NCBI GenBank assembly: GCA_003260325.1 | Contig: MOLU01000007.1 | Span: forward strand, 1-64,000 | DNA length: 64,000 bases | Direction of reading: 5' to 3' | From: Candidatus Gracilibacteria bacterium GN02-872 | Lineage (GTDB): Bacteria; Patescibacteriota; Gracilibacteria; BD1-5; UBA6164 | Part shown: positions 21,883 to 33,330 of the stretch, piece by piece | Layout: every line of letters begins with the position of its first letter | How positions within the stretch are numbered: the stretch's first letter is position 1 | The notes under the pieces: model-generated | The model's database searches: none | Told to the model about the DNA's origin: nothing | What the model saw: only the letters and a program-made list of their open reading frames with translations | Made by a program: the position numbers and the translations under genes

Positions 21883-23313
21883 TTATGCTTTCTTTCATTT
21901 AAATATCAAGTACATTCAAGCAAAGAATAAAGAAACAAGAAGAATTATCAAAAGTTCTGGTCAAGTTTTTATTTTTGTTGGATCTGATAAAAGTCATTCA
22001 TATTTTCCTTTTTCATCCTCTCCATTTGCTCTAACATAAAAATCATCATATTTTACTTGTTCTCATTGTATAGCTACTTCAAATTTTGGTTCTTGAACTG
22101 TAGTTATAAAATCAAGTCAACCTTCAGCATTTTTCTTATAAACATTATAACTTTTAGCCTTTTGGAGCTTATCCCAAGTTAAGATAGATTTTGTTTTTAG
22201 TTCAACAAGCTTCAATCAAGTTATTTTTAAAGGATCTCTTTCTGAAGAAGCTGAACTCATTTTTCAAGTAAATGCTTCTTTTTTAGGCTCTTCTTTTGGT
22301 TCTGGTTCCTCCTTTTTTTCTTTATCCAAAGAAGAGTTTAACTCTTTTACTTTTAGAGATGTAACTCAAAGTTCATTAAATTTGTGTCACATATCATTTA
22401 CTAGATTTACATCAACTTTATAAGTTCAAGCTTTTTTTGGAGCAGTACTGTTTCATTTATAAACACCTTCTCAGCTTTCTTTCAAAGTTATAACTGTGTC
22501 ATTTATCACAACACTTGCCTCTTTTAATCAAGTATTTGCAATTAATTCTATACTATAAGGAGCCTCAACAAAAACTTCTTCAGGAATAAGTTTTAAACTC
22601 TTTACAAATAATCAATTTGTTTCTACTTTTATTTTTAATTCATTTGTTTCTCAAATAACTTTATCATCTGCATCAAAAACTTGAGCTTGAAAAACATTTT
22701 CTCAATTTTTTAAATTTTCAACATCCTTTTCAAATACTCAATTATTATTTGAAGTAAGATCATATTTCTCTGTTTTGTTTACAATAAGTTTAACTTTATG
22801 ATTTTTAACTGTTGAACCAGAAACTTTTATTTTTGGTTCTCAAATTGTCAATCATTCTTCAGGAGAAATAAAAGTGATCTCTTGCTTTCCTGCTCAAGCT
22901 GCATCAGAAATCTCAGCTTCATCTTTTCCTGTAAATTTTTCATCTTTGAAATCAAAAACATTTATATCTTGTTTTCAAGGTTTTGTAAATTTAACTCAGT
23001 TTTCAAATTTCCTGACTCATTGATCAGATTCAGTAAAAGTATAAGTTGAATCTTTCAAAACTATTGGCAAAGAAGCTTCAGGATTTGTATTTGAAAATAT
23101 CAAAACAGTTCCCTGATAATCAGTAACTGGAGCTCAGTTTTTATCAACAGCCTTGATTGTCAAGTCCATAGCTTCTCAGACTTTTGCTTTTTTAGGAGAA
23201 AGTTCTACTACAAAGTGATCTAGCTCAGCAGCGAATACTGAATTAAATACAAAAAATGTAGAAAATATTGTAACAAATAATGTTACCAAACCAATTAAAA
23301 ATCTATTTTTCAT
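21883..23313 (-). CDS. Surface protein with Ig-like repeats and C-terminal anchor
   Basis: 476 residues. Signal peptide (1-28), an adhesin-like domain (ELSPKKAKVGEAMDLTIKAVDKNGAPVTDYQGTV region), repeated Ig-like beta domains (GLTIGEPKIKVSGSTVKNHKVKL and LFVKSLKLIPEEVFVEAPYSIEL), a Lys/Glu/Pro linker near residue 335, a fibronectin-III-like stretch and one C-terminal TM helix (PELLIILLVSLFFAGMYLIF). Likely anchored outside the cell, possibly in contact with a host. No LPXTG. Confidence 0.85.
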
Positions 23314-23412
23314 AAAATAAAATAAATAAATTGTTAAAAACTTGTTAATATATTAACAATTTTCGCTTTTTTTTAAACATTTTTTTAAAAAATAGCTTTA
23401 CTTTTTCTAAAT

Positions 23413-24450
23413 TTATATTTTAATATAAAAACTATCAGGATCTTCAACAATATTTGAAATAAAACTTTGATAATAAATTATTTTCTCAAGTAAAATATTT
23501 TTATGATTATTATCAAGTTCTGAAAGTAAATCATCAATTATTAAAATTGGCTTTTTTCAAGTTTTTTTCTCTATAAAAATACCTTCCAAAAGCTTTAAAT
23601 AAATAATTACACTTTTTACTTCTCATCTTGATCAGAATCTTGACAAAGAAATATTATCTATTTTAATATCAAAATCATCAATATGTGGTCAAATAGCAGT
23701 CTTTCATAAAATTATATCTCTATCAATATTTTTTTCTAAATATTCTTTAATATCTTCAGAAACTCTGTTTTTAGAAACTTTAGAAATATATTCAAAAGAA
23801 ATATCAGAAATTCAAAAAGAAAAATAATCCTTTATATTTTTGATAGAGTCTGATAAAAATGAAACAAATTTAAATCGATAATTATAAATTTCCTCAGCAA
23901 CTGAAATAAATTTTTCATCCCAAAACTTTATATCTTTCTTTTCAGCTTTTCAATCATAAATCGCTTTCAGAAACATATTTCTAGACTTCAAAATTTTTTT
24001 ATAATTTTTAAACAAATCTTCATAATCAAAATAACTACTTTTTAAAGCTTCATCCAAAAAATCTCTTCTCAAACTTGGTGATAAATAAAACAAATTCATA
24101 AAAATTGGAGAAAAAATCACAGCTCTGGAAATATTTTCTAAAAAAATTTTTTTTGTAACTTTTTTATTATTTATCAAAAAATTTTTCTTTTTGTCAACCT
24201 TTGAATAATAAAAACCAATTTTCCCTTTTCGTTCATCAAAAATCTCTATGAAAAAATATTCTTCTCAGATTTTTACCAAATCATCAAGTCAAAGTTTCAA
24301 AATAGAATTATCACATAAAATACTCAAAGCTTCTAAAATATTTGTTTTTCATCTTCAGTTTTCTCAAACTATAAAGTTTTTTAATTCAAAATTATCAATA
24401 TATTTTTCTAAAAAATTTCTAAAATTTACTAATTTTAAAGATTTTATCAT
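23413..24450 (-). CDS. recF: DNA replication/repair protein RecF
   Basis: 345 residues. Walker A VGENGRGKTNILEAL near residue 30, signature-like SRFGSGGEVKSVI near residue 272, and Walker B ILIIDDLLSELD near residue 303. SMC-like ATPase that loads RecA at gaps. Follows gatC by 2 bases. It is not beside dnaN/gyrB here, unlike many bacteria. Confidence 0.92.
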
Positions 24451-24452
24451 AA

Positions 24453-24740
24453 TTATTTCATTATGTTTGCAACAGCTATCTGATTTGCAACTACTTTTTG
24501 GTTAGAACAAGCCAAAAGCTCAGCTGGAGTCACATCTTTTTTAGCTTCAAAATCATCTCTCAAAGTATTTTCAGATTCTACAACTGATACTGTAGCCTTT
24601 ACTCAAGTTGTATCAACTTCATTTAGTAGATCTACATATTTCAAAATATTATTTAAATCATCTACTAGTTTTGGCTCTGCTAAGTCAATCTTACTAAGAT
24701 TTTTAGATAATTTTTCAATTTGCTCTTGTGTTAAACTCAT
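24453..24740 (-). CDS. gatC: Asp/Glu-tRNA amidotransferase subunit C
   Basis: 95 residues. LTQEQIEKLSKNLSKIDL with the typical ILKYVDLLNEVDTTGV core, and RDDFEAKKDVTPAELLA near the end. The third subunit of the GatCAB complex that amidates mischarged tRNAs. gatA and gatB are not in the window. Confidence 0.9.
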
Positions 24741-24804
24741 TTATTTGTATTATATAGTAAAATATTTTACATATAATAATTTTTATTTTAAAAAAATCAA
24801 GATT

Positions 24805-25122
24805 ATGGCAACAATAAATAATAAAAAAACAGAAAATATTGATAGACAAGAGAAAAAAGAACTTATTTATAAATCTTCAAAAATAGTTTTTGTTGTGATG
24901 ATTCTTATATTTTTCTTGACTTTTTACTTTATTTGAGCAGGTTTTCAAAAAGAATTCTTTGAAAAAATACTTTCTCCAAGTTATATTTTGCTTTTATTAA
25001 GCTTAGGATTATTTGTTTTTTTTGGAAGTCAAAAAATTTTTGAAAATAAAATAATTTCATATATAATAACTACAATATTTGTAATATTTATAATCTTTGC
25101 TATTTTACCACTTTTTATCTAA
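24805..25122 (+). CDS. Three-TM small membrane protein
   Basis: 105 residues. Charged N-terminus with DRQEKKEL, then TM helices at about 28-45, 58-75 and 85-104. No family recognised. 3 bases ahead of the lipoprotein gene. Confidence 0.7.
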
Positions 25123-25125
25123 ATT

Positions 25126-25677
25126 ATGAAAAAAATATTCTTTACTTTTTTGTTTTTAATTTTTACTTTATCTTCTTGTTTTTGGGGAGAATGAGATTGA
25201 CTTAATCTTTATGATAAAGCAAAAGATTTTTCTATCAGAGTACCTAAAGATTGGGAAATAATCCAAAATAAAGACTGAATTTTACCTAAACCAAGAAGTT
25301 GAGACATAGAATTAGCTGTTTCTTCAAAAACTGAAAAAGATAATTTTTTTAATAATTTACTTGTTTTATCAGAGAAATTATTGATTGATTCTTCAGCTTC
25401 AGAATACATAACTTCAGCAAATTTAAACTCTGAAAATGAATATTTTGAATACAAAAAAATTGAAGAAAAAGATTTAACATTTACAGATTCTTCAAAGTCA
25501 AAAATATTTATTTTTGAAGCAAGATACAATAATTCTACAAAAAAATTAAAATTTTTACAAACAGCAAATATTTGCAAAGATAGAAAAGCTTTTTTTATAA
25601 CTTTGGCTATTCCTAGCACAATTACAGATTATAAAAAATATGAATACATCTTATCAACATTTAATTGTAAAAAATAA
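25126..25677 (+). CDS. Lipoprotein, PsbP/DUF1795-like
   Basis: 183 residues. Lipobox LSSC (Cys18) after a signal peptide, then DKAKDFSIRVPKDWEI, a motif common to PsbP/DUF1795-type beta folds. A single internal Cys pair region (NICKDR, FNCKK) lies in the C-terminal half. Outer-face anchored; function unknown. Confidence 0.8.
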
Positions 25678-25693
25678 AAAAAATTGAGGAAAT

Positions 25694-25722
25694 TTGATTA
25701 AATTTTAAAAATATAGTATCAT
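25694..25722 (+). promoter_or_regulatory. Promoter of the TPR lipoprotein-secreted protein unit
   Basis: TTGATT, 17-base spacer ending ATATAG, TATCAT. Nearly the same as the promoter in front of the second secreted paralogue (29360-29388): TTGATTAAAT and TATAG-TATNAT are shared. Confidence 0.65.
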
Positions 25723-25750
25723 AAAGTTAATATTTTTTAACAAAAACTCT

Positions 25751-26839
25751 ATGAAAAAAATTTTAATCATTTTACCTCTTTTTTGCTTAATTTTTTCTTG
25801 TTCAAAAAGCCAAGAAATTATTAAAGTAAATACAAATTCTTGAAATCAAACAAAAACTGAAAAATTAAATGAAGATTTAGACTATATTTCAAAAGAAAAT
25901 CAAGACCTTATAAATAGTCTTTCTTCTGAAGTTGTTCTAAAAAATTTAGATAAAAAAATAAATTCTAAAAAAGCTGATTTAAATGATTATTTGACTTACC
26001 TTTCTGCTCTTTTATCTGATTGATATGACAAAAAAGTTACAAATGATAATTTAGAAAAATGACTTGAAATTATAAAAAATATTGAACCAAATTATCCACA
26101 AAGTTCTGAACTTAAAAGAGTAAAATGATATATTTTAAGCCTAAAATGAGAAGAAAATGAAGCAATAAAATATTTAGAAGAAGCAATAAAGATAAATCCT
26201 AAAAATAGCTATGCTCTAAGTAATTTAGCATATTCTTATAAAGAAATTTGAAATTTAGAAAAAGCAAAAGAATATCTAAATAAAGCTATAGAAATAGATA
26301 ATTTAAATTATCAAGCAAATTTTAACTTGGCTTTATTAAACTACGAACAAAAAAATTATAAAGAAACTGTAGATATTCTAACAAAAATTATAGAAAATTA
26401 TGAAAATAAAAATATTAACGTAAAATCACTTATTTTAAGAGCACAAGCCTATGAAGGATTACAAGAATATATAAATGTAGAAACAGATTACGAAACTGCA
26501 ATTTGATTAAATGCGATAAATGATGAAATTTACCAAAAGTATTGAATTTATAATTATAACTTTTTTGCAAGAGATTTAGAAACAAATGAAGCCAATGCTA
26601 AAGTTTATTTAGAAAGAGCAAAAGATTTATTTAAAAAAGCTTTAGAATTAAATCCAAAATCAGCTGAAACAAGTTATTTACTATGATTAACTTATTTTTA
26701 CAGTGAAGAAAATGATTTAGCTACTAAAAACTTTAAAAATACTTTGGAATTATTAGAAAGTGACAATAAGCTATCAAACAAAGAGAAATCAGATATTCAA
26801 TCAAAAACTCAAGAAAAGCTTAATTACTTAACTGAATAA
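25751..26839 (+). CDS. TPR-repeat lipoprotein
   Basis: 362 residues. Lipobox IFSC (Cys17), a charged linker, then six or more TPR units (GEENEAIKYLEEAIKINPKN, then GNLEKAKEYLNKAIEIDNLN, and others; final unit AKDLFKKALELNPKSA). A scaffold for protein complexes at the outer face of the membrane. Ends 3 bases before the first large secreted protein, so it may be its assembly or export partner. Confidence 0.9.
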
Positions 26840-26842
26840 ATT

Positions 26843-29317
26843 ATGAATAAAAAAATTTATAAAATATTTACAATAATCTTTGTATCTTTATTTTTAAATA
26901 GTAATTTAACTGTCATTACTTCTTCTACCCAAGATAAAAATAACTCTCAAAATAAATTATTAGCTGCAAATTCATCAGGAAATAGTTGAGAAAAATGATG
27001 ATGAAGTTGATGAAATTGAGGAAATAGCTGATGAAAATGATGAAATTCAAGTTGAAAAAGCTGAGATAATTCTAACTCAAAATGATGAAGTACCTCTTGA
27101 AATAAATCAGCTTCAGACAGTAAATCAGCAAATTGAAACAACTCAAAAACATGACCTGCTTGAGAAAAATGAAAAAAAGCAACTTGAGCAGAAAGAGAAG
27201 TAGATAGTCATACGCAAGCAACTACTTGACATTTTGATAGAGAATGAAACTTTGTGTGAAAATGAAAATGAGGCTACGATAAAGATGGAAACAAGCTTTC
27301 TAAAGATTCTTGAAGTGATTGAAAATGATGATGAGAAAAAATAAGCTCAGAAACTAAAAGTTGAGAAAAAAAATCAAAAATGCTTTCTTGACAATATTCT
27401 GCAGAAGGATGATACATAACTTCAGATAATCCAATAATAAATAATTGATCTTGAAATTGATGAACTTGTGCAGAATATGTAGACTCTTGGAAACAAAAAT
27501 TAAGTCCTTGTAAAATAAAGTGAGACTGGTATAATTCAACTTATAATCCAGTTGTAATCTGTGAACAAATATTTGACTGGGAACCTAAAAATACAAGTAA
27601 TTGTTGATCTTCTTTTACTGATTCTGACTGAAATCAATATTGTGATATTTCTAGATGTCCTAAACCTAAAAAACCTGAAGTCAAGAAAAAAGACAGCATT
27701 GTAAACTTAATTTTTAGTAAACAAAATGATTGTTCAAGTATTTACGCGAATTGAAAACAAGAATGCAATTTAAAATTTGAACTAAAAATGAGTAATTTTC
27801 CAAAAGAATGATTAGAATGATTTGAATGATTAAAAATAAAAAACTTTTCATATGATTGAGCTCTTTCTGATCAAGTTGAGTTAATTTGATCAGATTATTT
27901 ATTAAGAGTAAATGATACTGAAATAAAAGATAATGTTGCAGAAGCCGCAGCAACTTCTGTAGTTCCATTCAATGATATTCAAAAAATAATGAAATTTGAA
28001 ATTCAAGGAGAAAATAATTTTACAAAAGTAGAATTAAAAAATATAAGTTTAAAAATGAAGGAACCTCTAGAATTATCAAAAATAAAAATAGATCCAAACT
28101 GAATAAAAAAATTTTTTAGAAAAATCAAAGAATGACTTGGAATAGTTGCAAAAGATAATGATAACAAAGTAAAGAAAGATGATAAAGATGAAAAACCAGT
28201 ACTATGAAAAGAACAATGATACAACATAGAAGTAAACGAAAAAGCAGAATGATTATTTAATTGAGTAAAAACGAAAGATTTCTTCTTGGATTTAAAAGAA
28301 AAACATGTAGTTATAGAGCCTCCTCATGGAGTTGTTAAAAGAAAATTTTACGAAAAACCTCTTCATTTCAATAAACCAAATGTAACTTTAGAAAATATTT
28401 TTTCTCAAATTCTTGATTTAGATGAAGAAGATAAAGAAAAAATACTTAATCCTGCTGTAGTTAAAGTAATCCCTGTTCCCCTAAGTTACAAAATAAAAGA
28501 CAAAGATGGTAACTTTAAACTTGTTAGATATTATGTTAAATGAATAGAACCAGATGCTTCATATTGATTAGTTGTAAAAATATCTTGATGTAGAGGAAAA
28601 ACTACTTTATGAGCAAAAATAAATTGAAGTGTAAAAGATGAATGAAAATGAAGTAAATTATGATTAGTAAAAAATTATACAGATTTAAGCTCTGATTTGG
28701 TTAGAAAAAATATTCATAAAAATGCTCTTGATTTGATTAGAAATAGAGAGGATTCAAAGTGAAAAAAATTAAATAAAGTTTATTATAATGACAAAACTAC
28801 AAAATATTCTGATATAAGAAATCAACTTGAAAAATGAGATACAGTAATTATAAAAAATGCAAATTTTATCATAAATGATGATATAAGAAAAAAAATAGGA
28901 ATAATAGTTTTAAAAGACAATTACAAAATAGAACCTCAAACTCTTGATTGATGAAATATCTTTATAGGAAAATATACAGAAAAAATAAATGCTTATATTT
29001 ATGTGGATTGAGCAATTATGAGTAAAAATGAAAAATGAGAAGAATATGAGGATTATGATTTGGCAACTCCTCTAGAAATAAATTGAAGTGTTTTTAGTAG
29101 AAATACTATTGGTTGAGCAGTAGCTTGAATTAGCGAAGGAAATTTTTATATTTTACCTGGAGGAGAAAAAACAAAAGATTTCAAATTAGCAGAACAATAT
29201 GATTTGAATTACATAAGAAAAGCTCCTTTGTGTAAAGAAGAAGATTTTTCTTTAAAAATAAATTATGATCCAGAAATACAAATAAATCCACCAAAATGAT
29301 TCTCTGAAACAAAATAA
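26843..29317 (+). CDS. Large secreted Gly-rich protein, paralogue 1
   Basis: 824 residues. Signal peptide (about 1-29), a tract of residues ~45-150 rich in Gly/Ser/Asn/Lys in which nearly all Gly are TGA, then SHTQATTGHFDREGNF, a Cys-bearing region (CAEYVDSW, CKIKGDWYNSTYN, CDISRCPKPKKP), further beta-rich domains, and a C-terminal segment NAYIYVDGAIMS with LEINGSVFSRNTIGG that reads like a beta-helix. No known family. A tandem paralogue follows. Possibly a surface fibre or adhesin. Confidence 0.85.
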
Positions 29318-29349
29318 AAATAGCTTTTAATTATAAGGCTATTTTTTTT
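29317..29349 (+). terminator. Terminator between the two paralogues
   Basis: AAATAGC/GCTATTT stem overlapping the stop codon, followed by eight T. Confidence 0.75.
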
Positions 29350-29359
29350 GTTCAAAAAT

Positions 29360-29388
29360 TTGATTAAATAGCAAAATTATAGTATTAT
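29360..29388 (+). promoter_or_regulatory. Promoter of secreted paralogue 2
   Basis: TTGATT, 17-base spacer ending TATAG, TATTAT; 29 bases before the ATG. Confidence 0.65.
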
Positions 29389-29417
29389 TTTATAAGTATT
29401 TAATAATTTAAAATCTT

Positions 29418-31874
29418 ATGAAAAAAATATTTTTTAAAACATTTACAGCTATTTTTGTATTTTTATTTATAAATAGCCATTTAATAGTTAAAAATGTAAA
29501 TGCAAATGATGATAATCCTAAAATAGATAGTTCTTCAAATAAATTATTAGCAGCAAAATGATGATGATGAGGATGAAGTTGAGGTTGAGAATGAAAATGA
29601 GGGTGAGGTGGATGAAGTGGATGAGGATGAAAATGAGGATGAGGGGGATGAAGTTGATGATGAAAGTGATGATCAAACTGAAGTTCTAACGGATGATCAA
29701 AATGAGCTGGATGAAGTTCAAGTTGAAAAAGCTGAAATAATTCTAACTCAAAATGATGAAGTAGTTCTTGAAATAAATCAAATTCAGGCAGTAAATCAGC
29801 AAATTGAAATAATTCAAAAACATGACCTGCTTGAGAAACATGAAAAAAAGCAACTTGAGCTGAAATGGAAGTAGATAGTCATACACAAGCAACTACTTGA
29901 CATTTTGATAGAGAATGAAACTTTGTGTGAAAATGAAAATGATGATATGATAAAGATGGAAACAAGCTTTCTAAAGGTTCTTGAAGTGATTGAAAATGAG
30001 GATGAAATTGAAGTGGAAAATGAAAATCTTCATGATGATGAAAATGAACACCTATTTTAGAATGATGAGATGATTGAGACGATTATGAGGAAGAAGAAAA
30101 GGAAGAAAAAATAACTTGGACATATTCTTGAAGTGGGTGCTCAAGCTATATACATCACTGGGACATCAAATGGGAACCTTGTGAAATAGACTGAAACTGG
30201 GCTTGATATAGCAATCCAAATGTGAATTGTAGACAAAAACCAATATACATACCTAGATATAATTCTTGTTGAACATCATATACTTCAAGTAAGTGAGAAT
30301 ATCGTTGTGATACTTCTTGATGTTGAAATAATGCTCCAAAACCATTCTTCCCTGACAAAATTAGAAATATAAAAATGCAACATAGTTGAAGTACTTGTCC
30401 AGAAACTTATGCAAACTGAATAGATACTTGTGGAATATTTTTTACAATCTGATGATTCCCTACTCCAAAAGAGTGATTAAAATGATTTAATAATCCAATG
30501 AAAAATTTTGAATATACTTGAGCAGTAACAGATCAAGTTTGAAAAATCTGAAGAAGTTGATTAAAAATAGAAAATACATCTATGAGTAATAGTTTATACA
30601 GTGCAACTGCAAAAGCAAGTTCTATAGTTCCCTTTCACGATTATGGTGAAACTCTAAGTTTTGATATATGAGGGAAAAATTGATTTTCTAGAGTATGATT
30701 CAGTCCTCTACCTCTAAGTATGAAAGAACCAGCAGAACTTTGAAAACTAACTATAGAAGAGGTGGAATGATGAAGTGATAAACCTGAATTATGAAGACAT
30801 CAAAAATATAATATTTCTGTAAAAGCATTAGCAACTTTAAATCATGTAAGTAATTCTACTTTAGAAATAACTGATAATGAAATAGAAATAAACCAACCTT
30901 TTAAATATTTATTTAGAATAATTCACAAAATTTCATTCAAAAATCCATCAGCAGTTTTAAATAATATTTTTGAACAAATAATTGATACAGAAAATGAATC
31001 AAAAGAAAATATTTTAAATAAAGAAATAACTGTTAGATTAAAATCAGTTCCTATTTCTTACACTATTAATTGAAGAAAAGTTAGATATTATGTTGGTTCA
31101 TCAGAAGCAGTAAAATGATGTAAAAAATCTACTCTTTGAGCAAGACTTGTATGATTTGCTAAATATCAGTGAAAATGAAATAAAACTTGACAAGACGAAG
31201 ATTCTACAGATTTAAGTTCAGATATAGTTAGAAAATATATTCATAAAAATGCTACAGATTTGATAAGAAACAGAAATGAATCAAAATGACAAGTTTTAAA
31301 TGAAGTTTATTTTAATGATAAGGATACAAAATATTCTGAAATAGAGCCAAAACTAAAAGATTGAAATACAATAATTATAAAAGACGCAAATTTCATAATT
31401 GACAAAGATTTTTCTGAAAATAAAAAATTATGAATTATAGTCTTGAAAGATGATTACAAAGTTATTCCAGAAACTCTTAATTGATGAAATATTTTTATAA
31501 AAAATACTGTAAAAAAGATAAATGCCTATATTTACGCAGATTGAGCATTGATGAGTAGAAATGAAAATGGAAAAGCTTATTCTGATGATCAATTAGCAAC
31601 TCCTCTAGAGATAAATTGAAGTATTTTTAGTAGAAATACTATCGGTTGAGCAATTGCCTGAATAAAAGATGATAAATCTTATGTGCTACCAGGTTGAGAA
31701 AAAATAAAAGATTTTGAGTGAGATAAATTAAAAGCTTTTAAAATAGCTGAAAAATATGATTTAAACTATTTGAGAAAATCTACTTTGTGTAAAGAAGAAG
31801 ATTTCTCAGTGAGAATAAATTATGATCCAAAAATACAAATAAATCCACCAAAATGATTTACAACAACAAATTAA
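29418..31874 (+). CDS. Large secreted Gly-rich protein, paralogue 2
   Basis: 818 residues, collinear with paralogue 1: signal peptide, LLAA junction, Gly-rich tract (mix of TGA, GGA, GGT, GGG), HTQATTGHFDREGNF, Cys-rich segment (more Cys than paralogue 1), then the same C-terminal features (YADGALMS, LEINGSIFSRNTIGG, LCKEEDFSVRINYDP). Core identity is moderate, so the duplication is old; the Gly tract is longer and purer. Likely a surface or extracellular structural protein. Confidence 0.85.
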
Positions 31875-31890
31875 AACTTTTATTTAAACC

Positions 31891-31920
31891 AAAAGAGAGA
31901 TCTTTCTCTCTTTTTTATTT
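31891..31920 (+). terminator. Terminator of secreted paralogue 2
   Basis: AAAAGAGAGA/TCTCTCTTTT stem then TTTTATTTTTT. Confidence 0.8.
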
Positions 31921-32013
31921 TTTAGAATATTTTCAAAAAATTTTACTTTTTAAAAAATTTGAATATAATTCTTGCTAAGAAAATAATTTTTCTGAATTGA
32001 ACATTAAAATTCG

Positions 32014-32171
32014 TGAACAAAAGTGTAAATTAAGTGATGTTGTTATTTTTGAATGAAAAAAATTGTAAACCTTAGTCTTAATTTTTTTAAGATTACTATA
32101 ATAAGCCATTTGTCTTAAATCTCTAATTCTGATTTAATTGTATCTCTTGACTTATTATAGCAAAAATAACT
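32014..32171 (+). promoter_or_regulatory. CRISPR leader 1
   Basis: About 155 bases nearly identical (some 4-5 differences by eye) to the leader of the second array. It contains an inverted repeat CTATAATAAG (32096-32105) / CTTATTATAG (32151-32160) and a promoter-like TTATTATAG box just before the first repeat. It also holds a small hairpin (AGTCTTAA/TTAAGATTACT). Confidence 0.85.
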
Positions 32172-33132
32172 TTTAACAACGTTATAAAATTTATACTTTT
32201 GTAGATTACCTGTTCAGGAGATTTTTCCCCCTCTTTAACAACGTTATAAAATTTATACTTTTGTAGATAAAGTATTCCTTCATATTCTTTTGAATTTTAA
32301 CAACGTTATAAAATTTATACTTTTGTAGATAATTTTGTTTTTCAAAAAAAGAAAGAATTTAACAACGTTATAAAATTTCTACTTTTGTAGATAATAATCA
32401 AACTAAATTAGAAAATAATTTTAACAACGTTATAAAATTTCTACTTTTGTAGATATCAGCCGACTGGTTATAATAATATAATTTAACAACGTTATAAAAT
32501 TTCTACTTTTGTAGATAAGGTTTTGCTTTTTTTCGTTCCAATGTTTAACAACGTTATAAAATTTCTACTTTTGTAGATAGATGATTAGTTTTTATTTATT
32601 TGAAGTTTAACAACGTTATAAAATTTATACTTTTGTAGATAATTTTGTTTTTCAAAAAAAGAAAGAATTTAACAACGTTATAAAATTTCTACTTTTGTAG
32701 ATAATAATCAAACTAAATTAGAAAATAATTTTAACAACGTTATAAAATTTCTACTTTTGTAGATATAAGTCAAATACTGAAGTTTTTGTCACTTTTAACA
32801 ACGTTATAAAATTTCTACTTTTGTAGATATAGAGGTCACACCGTAACTTCCTGAGATTTTAACAACGTTATAAAATTTCTATTTTTGTAGATATCCTGAG
32901 GTTTGAGAAATAAAAAATGTTTAACAATGTTATAAAATTTCTACTTTTGTAGATTATTTTGGTGTTCAATCTTCTTTCCTTAATTAACAACTTTATATAA
33001 TTTCTACTTTTGTAGATGTAAAAATGGCAGACTAAGCCACAAAAAAATTAACAACTTTATATAATTTCTACTTTTGTAGATTTTCGTTGATCTTTCTTTT
33101 TAGGCTCAATTTAACAACGTTATAAAATTTCT
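32172..33132 (+). CRISPR. CRISPR array 1, Cas12a (V-A) type, 16 repeats
   Basis: Repeats of 35 bases end in the Cas12a crRNA handle AATTTCTACTTTTGTAGAT, whose TCTAC/GTAGA stem is diagnostic. There are 16 repeats and 15 spacers of 27-29 bases; units 1-9 have an exact 62-base period. Repeats 1, 2, 3 and 8 carry a C-to-A change in the stem (TTTATAC). Repeats 14-15 are the CTTTATATAA type seen in array 2. Repeat 16 is truncated after AAATTTCT. Block repeat3-spacer4 (32296-32419) is duplicated at 32606-32729. No cas gene lies within the window. Confidence 0.97.
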
Positions 33133-33203
33133 TTTATATGATTTATTAGAGATATTGGCTAATTTATAAAGGAAGTTAGAGGGAAATTTATTAAAAAATA
33201 AAT

Positions 33204-33238
33204 AAAAAATAGAGAATTTAATTATTCTCTATTTTTTT
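33204..33238 (+). terminator. Terminator after CRISPR array 1
   Basis: AATAGAGAAT/ATTCTCTATT stem followed by TTTTT, 70 bases past the last repeat. The bases between (33133-33203) hold nothing I recognise. Confidence 0.8.
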
Positions 33239-33330
33239 GAGGGAAAAGAATAAATCTCATTCCCTAAGTATATATTGATTATACTCTAAATTTGGGGCAC
33301 AACTTAGAAGCCATAAATTAAAATTTTTTT

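Noticed and set aside
26947-27141. Minus ORF rich in His/Phe/Gln
   Set aside because: Antisense shadow of the glycine tract of paralogue 1.
29608-29874. Open D/E-rich frame (MDEVDEDENEDE...) over the Gly tract of paralogue 2
   Set aside because: It is the +1 shadow of the TGA/GGA-rich glycine tract (GATGA patterns); the glycine frame has the signal peptide and continues for 818 codons.
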